A stretch of 20,296 nucleotides of DNA. It comes from an uncultured Lachnospiraceae bacterium. Its GTDB lineage: Bacteria > Bacillota_A > Clostridia > Lachnospirales > Lachnospiraceae. The notes below the pieces were generated by a model. It saw nothing but the letters and a program-made list of their open reading frames with translations. It was not told the origin of the DNA and did no database searches. Positions 13,581 to 20,296 of the stretch are shown one piece after another. The stretch is taken from NCBI GenBank assembly GCA_947177885.1, contig CAMWWF010000011.1, forward strand, positions 1 through 20,296. The letters are read 5' to 3'. A program made the position numbers and the translations under genes. Position 1 is the first letter of the stretch. Each line of letters starts with the position of its first letter.

Positions 13581-15443
13581 TTACTCCACATAGTACTTGG
13601 CCTGGGCGCTCCACATCTCGGCATACTGCCCCTGCCTTTCCAGAAGTTCCTCGTGACTGCCCCGCTCCATGATCCGGCCCTGGTCGAAAACCACGATGTC
13701 ATCGCAGAACCGGCAGCTGCTCATCCGGTGGGAAATATAGATACTGGTCTTCTCCCTCACCATCTCATGGAAGCCGGCATAGACCTGCGCCTCACTGATA
13801 GGGTCAAGGGCCGCGGTAGGCTCATCCAGGACCACAAAGGGCGCGTCCTTATACAGAGCCCTGGCCAGCGCCAGCTTCTGGGCCTCGCCCCCGCTGATAT
13901 CCACACCACCCTCCTTACTCTTATACAGTATGGTATCCGCGCCTTTCGGCAGCTCCCTGACAAATTCCGCCGCCCCTGCCCTCTCCAGACAGTCCCATAG
14001 CTTTTTCTCATCCTTCTCATAGCCTGCCGCCAGATTACACCACACAGGAAAGGCAAAGAGCTTGAAATCCTGAAATACCACGCCGAACAGCTCCCTGTAC
14101 TCCTCTTCCTTATACTTCCTGATATCAATGCCGTTTAAGGTGATACTCCCCTCCGTGGGTTCATACAGACGGCACAAAAGCTTGATAAAAGTAGTTTTGC
14201 CCGCACCGTTCTTTCCTACTAGCGCCAGCTTGTTTTTCATGGTCAGCTTACAGTTGACATGTTTCAGAACCATTTCCTCACTGCCCGGGTAGTGGAAGCT
14301 CACATCCTTAAATTCTATCTCATACTCCCCGTCCAGACGCTTCTCCACGGGGATGCTGCCCACCGTATGACTGCTTTCCGTATTCAGGAACTCCAGGAAA
14401 TCCGCCATGTAAACACAGGTTCTGCTCAGCTTCGCACTGTTCTCCACCAGATCCTGAAAGCCTTTTGCCAGCTTCGTAAGCGCTCCCGCATACTGGGTAA
14501 AGGCTCCTATGGTTATGGCTCCCGCCAATACCTTGACCGCTACAAACAGATACGCGAACATCACATAAATTCCATTGACAATGTTCCTGTGCAGCGCCCC
14601 CTGATTTCCCACATCATTCCATCTGCCGAAAAAAGCGGATGACTGTGTGTTAAATTTCCGAAAGTTGCTCAAAAGCATATCTTTCATATCATAGATCCGG
14701 ATGACCTTTCCCACCTTATAATCCCGCAAAATGTTGTTAAGCATGTAGCCCAGTTTCAGTTCCACATCCGTATGGTTCTGAAAGATCTCCTCGTTTTTCT
14801 GTTGAAAATACCGGTTCACTTTCCCATAGATCAAAATGACCGCACAGGAAAAGGCTGCCACAAGAGCCACCGAGACTGCCGGATGTGATACCATGGCAAA
14901 GATACCGCTCTGCGCCTCCGGTCCGGCGAAACACAATGCCGCCGTCAATCCCACAGCCATCGCTATGGTAAGCAGACTTTCCAGCAGATTCCTGTAAATC
15001 GCCACAATACTCTGCAGCCCTCCATGCATCTGCATGGTCCGCTCGGAACGTGCGATCCTGCCCGTCACATCGGGCCGCTCCATGGTCTCATAATCAAGGG
15101 AGATCGCTTTCTCCCGCACCATGATATAGAAACCGATCCGAAGCCGGTTGGTAGATTTCTCAGACAATCCCCCAAGCAGCAATCCTGTCACACCAAGGCA
15201 CAGCGTCTCCAGTATCACCAGCACCGCGTAAAAAAATGCCCCGGAAAAACCGCCCGCGATCAGACTGTCAATGAGTCTTGCGGTGAAAAACAGCCCCATA
15301 TAAATATCCGCGACCCGAACCACCGCATGCAGTATCTGCAGGGGAATTGCCGAAGAATCTATTTTATGGGCGGTTTTCAGCAGCTCCAGCCCTGTCCTGT
15401 GGACATTCATGGTATCCTTTATTTTATCCGTAATACGCTTCAT
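13581..15443 (-). CDS. ABC exporter half-transporter (permease-ATPase fusion), second of a pair
   Basis: The 620-residue product has an N-terminal membrane domain of about six helices (roughly residues 35-345) and a C-terminal ATPase. The ATPase has Walker A GKNGAGKTT (410-418), the Q loop FQD (Q458), signature ISGGE (516-520), Walker B VVLDE (537-541) and switch His at 572 (ISHRMSS). All catalytic residues are present. There is no N-terminal peptidase domain, so it is not a leader-cleaving bacteriocin exporter of the C39 type. AGGAGGG lies ten bases upstream of the start. It follows a paralogous exporter gene by 90 bases; the pair probably forms a heterodimer. The substrate is unknown. Confidence 0.92.
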   Translation of the reverse strand: MKRITDKIKDTMNVHRTGLELLKTAHKIDSSAIPLQILHAVVRVADIYMGLFFTARLIDSLIAGGFSGAFFYAVLVILETLCLGVTGLLLGGLSEKSTNRLRIGFYIMVREKAISLDYETMERPDVTGRIARSERTMQMHGGLQSIVAIYRNLLESLLTIAMAVGLTAALCFAGPEAQSGIFAMVSHPAVSVALVAAFSCAVILIYGKVNRYFQQKNEEIFQNHTDVELKLGYMLNNILRDYKVGKVIRIYDMKDMLLSNFRKFNTQSSAFFGRWNDVGNQGALHRNIVNGIYVMFAYLFVAVKVLAGAITIGAFTQYAGALTKLAKGFQDLVENSAKLSRTCVYMADFLEFLNTESSHTVGSIPVEKRLDGEYEIEFKDVSFHYPGSEEMVLKHVNCKLTMKNKLALVGKNGAGKTTFIKLLCRLYEPTEGSITLNGIDIRKYKEEEYRELFGVVFQDFKLFAFPVWCNLAAGYEKDEKKLWDCLERAGAAEFVRELPKGADTILYKSKEGGVDISGGEAQKLALARALYKDAPFVVLDEPTAALDPISEAQVYAGFHEMVREKTSIYISHRMSSCRFCDDIVVFDQGRIMERGSHEELLERQGQYAEMWSAQAKYYVE

Positions 15444-15533
15444 TATCTATTGTCCCTCCTGTTCCCGTTGCCGGACGCGGCAATCGGCTCTGCTCCCTTC
15501 CGTGCCCGTTTCAGGAAATATAAATTTTGCAAA

Positions 15534-17531
15534 TCATGTATCCTCCCCGGCAGTTCCAGATTGATAATACTGTGCCTGCGTATGATACATCGAGGCGTAG
15601 GCGCCATTTCCTGCCAGCAGCTCCTCATGTCGGCCTTCCTCCGTGATCCTGCCGTTCTCCAGGAACAGGATGCGGTCACAGAATTTGGTGGAGCTGAGCC
15701 TGTGAGAGATAAAAATACTGGTCTTTTCTCTGGTCATATCATAATATTTCTCGTAAAGTCTGCTCTCCGCAATGGGATCCAGTGCGGCCGTGGGCTCATC
15801 CAGTATCAGCACCGGAGCTTCCTTATACAGGGCTCTGGCCAGCATCAGCCTCTGCAGCTCTCCGCCTGACAGCTGCACTCCGGAAGGGTCCAGATCCCTG
15901 TTCATATAGGTCTGCTCCCTGTTCTCCAGCGACTGTACCTTTTCCCACAGCCCGGCCTTCTGCAGACTCGCCTGTAAGCGCTCCCGATCGGCGGAAGCGG
16001 TATCCCGGCAGGTCACATTGTCCGCCAGCGGAAAGGAAAACGCGAACACATCCTGAAATACCACCGCAAATTCCTTATAGTAATCTTTGACGGGAAATTC
16101 CGTGACATCCCTTCCGTCCAGATATATCCGTCCGGAGGTAGGACGGTACAATCCGCAGATCAGCTTGATCAGTGTAGATTTTCCCGCACCGTTGACACCC
16201 ACCAGCGCAACCTTTTCTCCCGCTGTGATCGTCAGGGACAGATCATGTATGGTGTCCTCCTCATTTCCCTCATACCGGAAGGAGACATGATCCAGGCGTA
16301 TCTCATGAGGTTTTCCTGCCGTCTCTCCCGTCAGGAAATCTCTCTTCACCGGACAGCCGTCTTTTTCCCGGCTGTCTGTGATCCGGTTGTCTTCTTCCCG
16401 CCTTCGCCGTTTGAAATATCCGGGATCACCTGCCGTATCACTGGCCGGCAAAGCCTCCGCGGCTCCCCCTTCCGCACCGTTTCCCGCAAATTCCAGAAAA
16501 GCCCGGTAATCACCCATGTATTTGTTGTTTTCCATAATGGCGTTGAAGGCGTCCAACAGAGGAGTCATCCAGTTGCCAAAGCCTGCCGCCACGCCCACAT
16601 AGATCAGGAACGCGCTAAGTTCCATATCCCCCTGCATCATCCGGCGGATCAGATAGCCGTACACCAGCAGATCCCGCACAAAGGCAAGACACTTTTCCGC
16701 AAGCGAGGCATTCCTCTTACAACACTTCCACCACTTGTTCCCCCACCAGACAAACTCCTTTTTCAGCTTTTCGAATTCTCCGGAAAACCAGTTCCACATG
16801 TGGTACAGGCGAATATCCTTTCCGTGGGCGGACGCCAGCACCTCCTGCCCCAGTTTATTGTATTCCCGCCATATCTCTTCATATTTTTCGTCATATTCAA
16901 CGGATTGCCTGTAGGTAAGCGTATGGATACACGCCGCCACCCCTGCCACCAACAGCGACAGCCCCAGGATCACCGGGCTCTGGCGGCCTATCACGACAGA
17001 ATAAAGCAGCAACCCGGCCAGATTGGTCAAAAAGCTCCCCAAAACCTTCAGAAAAGCTTCTATCCCTTTGTCATTGCCATAATAGAGATTCCATCCCGCA
17101 GCCGTCAGTTTCTTCTGCCCCGCATCACTTTCCAGCTGCTGATAGTCCGCGTCCATGCTGGCCCCGAAAAGCTGTGTTCCCAATTTGATCCTCAAAAGCA
17201 TCTGTTTCTTTTTACACTTGCCGCTCAGATAGCCTCCTGCCACATGCATTCCCTGCAGGATCAGAACATACCCCGCCAGGGCCGGGAATATCCTCCCCGG
17301 CTCCCAGCCGCTCCCCAGCAGATACACCACCGCACCGGGTAACGCCATTGCCATAAAGGGCTGTATGACCGCCAGCACCACCTCCAGCCCCTGAATAAAG
17401 AAATACGCCGTCCCTTCTATTTCCCGCATCCAGGAAAAGGCCACACGGTAATTATCCCAGACCGAATGATGCCTGACTTCCCGCCCCGGCTCCGTGCCGC
17501 TTTTCTTTTTCTTTTTTTTCTCTTTTCCCAT
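15534..17531 (-). CDS. ABC exporter half-transporter (permease-ATPase fusion), first of a pair
   Basis: The 665-residue product begins with a lysine run (KEKKKKKKS), followed by a membrane domain (about residues 40-330) and an ATPase. Walker A GVNGAGKST is at 445-453, Q loop at Q493, signature LSGGE at 554-558, Walker B LILDE at 575-579 and switch His at 610. A charged linker of about 60 residues (350-410), unusually long, separates membrane and ATPase domains. I chose the ATG at 17531 because AGGAGG lies seven to ten bases upstream; an earlier ATG at 17585 has a poor site. Both transporters end in similar QAxYY tails, which supports a paired origin. The regulator genes lie upstream. Confidence 0.9.
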   Translation of the reverse strand: MGKEKKKKKKSGTEPGREVRHHSVWDNYRVAFSWMREIEGTAYFFIQGLEVVLAVIQPFMAMALPGAVVYLLGSGWEPGRIFPALAGYVLILQGMHVAGGYLSGKCKKKQMLLRIKLGTQLFGASMDADYQQLESDAGQKKLTAAGWNLYYGNDKGIEAFLKVLGSFLTNLAGLLLYSVVIGRQSPVILGLSLLVAGVAACIHTLTYRQSVEYDEKYEEIWREYNKLGQEVLASAHGKDIRLYHMWNWFSGEFEKLKKEFVWWGNKWWKCCKRNASLAEKCLAFVRDLLVYGYLIRRMMQGDMELSAFLIYVGVAAGFGNWMTPLLDAFNAIMENNKYMGDYRAFLEFAGNGAEGGAAEALPASDTAGDPGYFKRRRREEDNRITDSREKDGCPVKRDFLTGETAGKPHEIRLDHVSFRYEGNEEDTIHDLSLTITAGEKVALVGVNGAGKSTLIKLICGLYRPTSGRIYLDGRDVTEFPVKDYYKEFAVVFQDVFAFSFPLADNVTCRDTASADRERLQASLQKAGLWEKVQSLENREQTYMNRDLDPSGVQLSGGELQRLMLARALYKEAPVLILDEPTAALDPIAESRLYEKYYDMTREKTSIFISHRLSSTKFCDRILFLENGRITEEGRHEELLAGNGAYASMYHTQAQYYQSGTAGEDT

Positions 17532-17840
17532 CCTTCTTCCTCCTGTCCGGCCGCATAGTTCCTCAGAGGCTTCCCACATGCTCATTTCCTGTCACGGGCA
17601 TGGGAAAACACTCTGATAAAATTCTTATCTCAGGAATGCCGCCATACACACCCTAACGCCAAAATCCCCTGAACGGGGATTTTCTGCGTGAAATGTTCGA
17701 TTTTTTACCTCAAATGCACAACTACCGAAGCCCTCCGGAACCTTGTCCGGACATCCCGGTCAAATACGGAAAACACAGGCGACGTCACCCTCTTACGGGC
17801 ACTGCCGTCCCGAAGTCACATGGAAAGTTAACTAAAGTAA
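17532..17840. other. Intergenic region between sensor kinase and ABC exporter genes
   Basis: The 309 bases contain a symmetric terminator hairpin (17661-17683), a 10-base palindrome TGTCCGGACA (17744-17753), AGTTA/TAACT arms beside the kinase stop (17827-17842), and a GATAA/TTATC repeat (17614-17628). I looked for a small peptide gene on both strands and found only frames of 6-27 codons without a usable ribosome binding site. I could not identify a convincing promoter or a LytTR-type direct repeat. Confidence 0.55.
17661..17683. terminator. Symmetric intrinsic terminator
   Basis: AAAATCCCC (17661-17669) and GGGGATTTT (17675-17683) form a perfect nine-base stem with a five-base loop. The arms carry A and T runs, so a U tract arises at the end of the transcript in both directions, although each run is only four bases. 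It lies about 160 bases past the kinase stop, and about 130 bases before the exporter start, and probably separates the two transcription units. Confidence 0.65.
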
Positions 17841-19142
17841 CTATTCACTAACGCGGCCCTCTTCCCACAGCGGCAGAGTGAGCTCCGCCGCAAAAATGCC
17901 CGGCTCATTTGCCAGGGTCAGATAGCCCTCGTACTTGTCCGTCAGCGCCTTCACCCGCTTCATGCCAAGTCCGTGATCGCCGCGCTTTTGGGAGATATAA
18001 TTCCTCTCGTCAAAATCCAGATCCTCCCTGGCGGAATTCTGGACGGATATATACAATTGAGACCGGTTTACCACCATATAAATGCGCAGGAATCTCTGCT
18101 CAGGCGGAATCTTGTCACAGGCCTCCAGAGCATTGTCCAGGAGATTCCCCAAAAGGACACACAGATCCACATCCTCCACGGAAAGCGTCTCCGGAAGGAC
18201 AGCCTTGCAGCTGACCCTGATCTTCTTTTGCTCCGCCAGAGTCAGTTTACTGTTCAAGATCGCATCCGTCATCAGATTGCCGGATTTTACATACGTATCC
18301 ACACCGTCCAGGCTCTGCTCCAGATCGTCCAGATACTGCCTCATTTCTTCCACCTGCCCCAGGGCAAGCTGAGCCTTCATAACCTGCAGATGATTGTGGT
18401 AATCATGACGCCAGCTCCGCATATTCAGGTAGATTTCCCGGATCTCTTCATACTGATGGCTCAGGATATCCCGCTGAAACCGCTCCGTCTGTGCCTCAAA
18501 ACCACGCTGCCAGGAAAACAACGTGCCTTCCAGTGAAAAGAACAGCAACAGTTCCAGCGCCAGAACCCACATCAAAAGCCCCGGCTCTGCCCCACCGCCG
18601 CTCAGCCATAAAAAGACAGGGCTTCGGAACTGCTCCGCAGCCGTCCCGGCGGAAATCGGATCTCCCCTCAGACAGATGCTTCCCAGAAGGACATAGACAG
18701 CCGAATTTAACAGACCGTTCCACACGCGCAGATGACCTCTTGCATAGCCTAACAAAAGCAGCATGGTCACCGCCACCGCTCCGTTGCACAGAACCGCCAA
18801 TGTCAATTTTGTACCCGGAATCACATTTTTCCACTCCAATGCCGCAGAGCACACGGACATCAGTACACCCGGCACGATCACTTTCCACCATTGATATTTA
18901 AAAGCATTGTTATCATAAAAGAGCATATATAAAAGACAGGTCACCGTGATCACCAGCCAGCCTGTGAGACAGTGCCATGGACCGCCCCATCCGGGAACGG
19001 GCGGAAGAACCACCGCCAGTGTCCCCAATGTCAGCGCCAGAACCGCAGCCCGCCTGGTCTTTCCCTTTTCCAGATCGCCGATCTGCTCCAAATAATAGTG
19101 ATACATCATCAGCCATATCACCTGAATCCCTGCCTGCAGCAT
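17841..19142 (-). CDS. GHKL-type sensor histidine kinase (AgrC-like), LytTR partner
   Basis: The 433-residue product has about six hydrophobic segments in its first 210 residues, then a linker and a GHKL kinase core. The phosphoacceptor box is SWRHDYHNHLQ, with H246 following R245, as in AgrC-like kinases. The N box is NLLDNALEA (333-341) and the G box is GDHGLGMKRV (about 388-397). I chose the ATG at 19142 because GAGGGAG lies about five bases upstream. Longer frames to 19190 and 19292 lack binding sites and run through a repeat-like spacer. The kinase follows the response regulator by 177 bases, which is unusually far. It presumably senses an extracellular ligand through its membrane domain and phosphorylates that regulator. 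Confidence 0.88.
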   Translation of the reverse strand: MLQAGIQVIWLMMYHYYLEQIGDLEKGKTRRAAVLALTLGTLAVVLPPVPGWGGPWHCLTGWLVITVTCLLYMLFYDNNAFKYQWWKVIVPGVLMSVCSAALEWKNVIPGTKLTLAVLCNGAVAVTMLLLLGYARGHLRVWNGLLNSAVYVLLGSICLRGDPISAGTAAEQFRSPVFLWLSGGGAEPGLLMWVLALELLLFFSLEGTLFSWQRGFEAQTERFQRDILSHQYEEIREIYLNMRSWRHDYHNHLQVMKAQLALGQVEEMRQYLDDLEQSLDGVDTYVKSGNLMTDAILNSKLTLAEQKKIRVSCKAVLPETLSVEDVDLCVLLGNLLDNALEACDKIPPEQRFLRIYMVVNRSQLYISVQNSAREDLDFDERNYISQKRGDHGLGMKRVKALTDKYEGYLTLANEPGIFAAELTLPLWEEGRVSE

Positions 19143-19200
19143 AGTGCTCCCTCTGTTATCAGAAAATTTTTCCACCTGTACGGTTGCCATCCAATGGTCT

Positions 19201-19289
19201 GCCCGCACGCAATTTATTTCCGCGGGCAATGAGAAAAATATCCATGCTCGCATGGATATTTGACGAATGCCGCTACGCAGTCGGCGGCA
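19201..19289. repeat. Hairpin-rich element between response regulator and kinase genes
   Basis: Three inverted repeats lie in a row. GCCCGC (19201-19206) pairs with GCGGGC (19222-19227). AAATATCCATG (19236-19246) pairs perfectly with CATGGATATTT (19251-19261) around a four-base loop. TGCCGC (19268-19273) pairs with GCGGCA (19284-19289). The central stem can be extended past a 5x5 internal loop by GGCAAT against ATGCC. On the minus strand it ends in ATTTTTCTC, so it may also end transcription. The layout resembles a small palindromic mobile element, but no flanking target duplication is evident. Confidence 0.65.
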
Positions 19290-19319
19290 CAAACAATCCG
19301 TGAGATTTAGAAGTTCTTC

Positions 19320-20042
19320 TCACACTTGTCTGCGGAAATACCGCATATAAGCCTGATTCAGCTCCTCCCACTTTCCCCGGGCAATAGGCACCGGCATCCC
19401 GCCCTCCATCTGAACATCCTTTTTTGTCATTCGTTCCACATATCCCAGATTGATCATATAGGATCTGTGGGGTTTGAAAAAAGCTTCCGATCTCTCTTCC
19501 AGTTCCTGTTCCAACTGCCGAAGGGGCTCTCTGCAGACGATCTGCCTTCCGTCCCGCGTCATCAGGACCGTCTCATGACCACTGCTTTCCAGAAGGCAGA
19601 TGTCCGACACATATACCCTCTCCACCTCCCCGGCGGCGATGGTCACCAGAAGTGCTTCCCTGCTGCCCGCCTGCTTTTTCGCACGATTCAGCGCCGAACG
19701 CAGACGATCCCTTTTCACCGGCTTTACCAGATAGGACACTGCCTCCAGATCATATCCCTCCAGAGCAAAGTCCGGATTCCCTGTGACAAAGATAATGCCA
19801 AGCCTGTCCCCTCTCCGCCGCAGTCTCCTGGCCAGCTCCATTCCATCCATACCGGGCATCTCAATATCCAGGAGCAGTACCTCTATATCTCTCTTCTCTT
19901 CCCAGGCAAACAGAAAGGCTTCCGCTGTGGCAAACAGTTCCACACTGCACAGCGCCTGCTCCTCCTGCGCCCAGAGATCCACTTCCCTGTTTAAATTGTC
20001 CAGCAAAACCTTATCATCGTCACATATGGCCACATGAAGCAT
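19320..20042 (-). CDS. LytTR-family response regulator
   Basis: The 240-residue regulator has a receiver domain at about 1-125 with the acidic pair D8-D9, phosphoacceptor D59 (LLLDIEMPG), T87 and K107 (LVKPVK). A LytTR DNA-binding domain at about 133-237 contains the diagnostic FFKPHRSYMINL. The start has AAGGGG six bases upstream. It lies 39 bases downstream of the nuclease-domain gene stop and ahead of its likely kinase partner. LytTR regulators usually bind direct repeats before genes for peptide export or surface functions, which would fit the ABC exporter genes downstream. Direct control of those genes is inferred, not seen. Confidence 0.93.
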   Translation of the reverse strand: MLHVAICDDDKVLLDNLNREVDLWAQEEQALCSVELFATAEAFLFAWEEKRDIEVLLLDIEMPGMDGMELARRLRRRGDRLGIIFVTGNPDFALEGYDLEAVSYLVKPVKRDRLRSALNRAKKQAGSREALLVTIAAGEVERVYVSDICLLESSGHETVLMTRDGRQIVCREPLRQLEQELEERSEAFFKPHRSYMINLGYVERMTKKDVQMEGGMPVPIARGKWEELNQAYMRYFRRQV

Positions 20043-20081
20043 GGTGTTCCCCTTCGCTTTCTGTATGGTTTTATCAGAGAT

Positions 20082-20296
20082 TTACCCGGAAACTACCCTG
20101 CAACGTTTTTTGTAGCATGCGATCCCATACTTACAAATGGTAGTCATGCCATCATCAATCAACATTTCCTCATAATTTCTGTCATTGATCTGTTTCAGCG
20201 CCTCTCTGCATGCATCGTCAAACGCCAATCTTTCAGCGTATTTTATCTCTATGATAATACCAATTTCCTTATCCTCGATCTCCACACTGATATCGC
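20082..20296 (-). CDS. PD-(D/E)XK nuclease-domain protein, C-terminal fragment (partial)
   Basis: Only the last 71 residues are in the window and the frame is open through the right edge, so the 5' end is missing. A GTG at 20285 is internal and not a start. The fragment reads DISVEIEDKEIGIIIEIK, with the E-x-K active-site signature, then a helix ending EALKQINDRNY and a strand pair with CKYGIACYKKRCRVV. This pattern matches the C-terminal nuclease domain (PDDEXK_9, DUF1703) found behind an AAA-ATPase-like domain in many copies in anaerobic Clostridia and Bacteroidetes. The biological role of these proteins is not established. The last codons run into the upstream flank of the response regulator without a visible terminator. 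Confidence 0.75.
   Translation of the reverse strand, partial: DISVEIEDKEIGIIIEIKYAERLAFDDACREALKQINDRNYEEMLIDDGMTTICKYGIACYKKRCRVVSG

Noticed and set aside
13366..13614. An 82-codon minus-strand frame covering the pyrE promoter.
   Set aside because: It overlaps a near-consensus promoter and the end of the ABC gene, and it has no ribosome binding site or recognisable motif.
16245..17342. A 365-codon plus-strand open frame opposite the first ABC exporter gene.
   Set aside because: It is a mirror of a gene with all ABC motifs; no start signal.
17532..17840. Search for an AgrD-like or bacteriocin-precursor gene between the kinase and exporter genes.
   Set aside because: Only frames of 6-27 codons exist, none with a spaced Shine-Dalgarno or a leader/double-glycine pattern.

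Overview
The window reads as chromosomal DNA from an anaerobic clostridium, most likely Lachnospiraceae. The grounds are an unnumbered-GC but visibly moderately GC-rich coding style, strong AGGAGG-type ribosome binding sites, a ClpC-type chaperone, a LytTR/GHKL two-component pair, and several small proteins of kinds common in that family. This placement rests on gene content and style, not on a phylogenetic marker. All sixteen confident genes lie on the minus strand, so transcription runs from high to low coordinates. Long plus-strand reading frames are antisense shadows.

Read in transcription order (right to left), the layout is as follows. At the right edge (20082-20296) lies the 3' end of a PD-(D/E)XK nuclease-domain protein. 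Then come a LytTR response regulator (19320-20042) and, after an unusual 177-nt spacer with a long hairpin, a GHKL sensor kinase (17841-19142). A 309-nt gap with a symmetric terminator leads to two adjacent full ABC exporter half-subunits (15534-17531 and 13581-15443), probably a heterodimer. The kinase, regulator and exporter together look like a signal-responsive export module, but I find no obvious signal-peptide gene.

A consensus promoter then drives pyrE (12686-13360). It is followed by a 50-residue membrane peptide, a terminator-like hairpin, a three-helix membrane protein, and a translationally coupled M29-type aminopeptidase with a large N-terminal extension (10028-12097). A 381-nt gap rich in palindromes precedes the purine cluster purE-purM-purN-purD (6014-9646), which supplies four steps of IMP synthesis. 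The remaining pur genes are not in the window.

The left third carries a zinc-ribbon/HTH protein (5292-5744), a membrane-anchored double SH3 protein with a long disordered cytoplasmic tail (3593-5110), and a small GntR-family regulator. The regulator has a near-perfect promoter and sits immediately upstream of clpC (286-2724), the position occupied by ctsR in Bacillus. The first 285 bases hold no gene I can name. They contain a possible minus-strand promoter and a short reading frame running off the edge.

The most interesting parts are the SH3/disordered-tail protein, the extended M29 enzyme, the purE leader with two abutting 14-bp palindromes and 12-nt tandem repeats, the split regulator/kinase pair, and the gntR-clpC arrangement. 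No CRISPR array, tRNA, rRNA or transposase gene was found.
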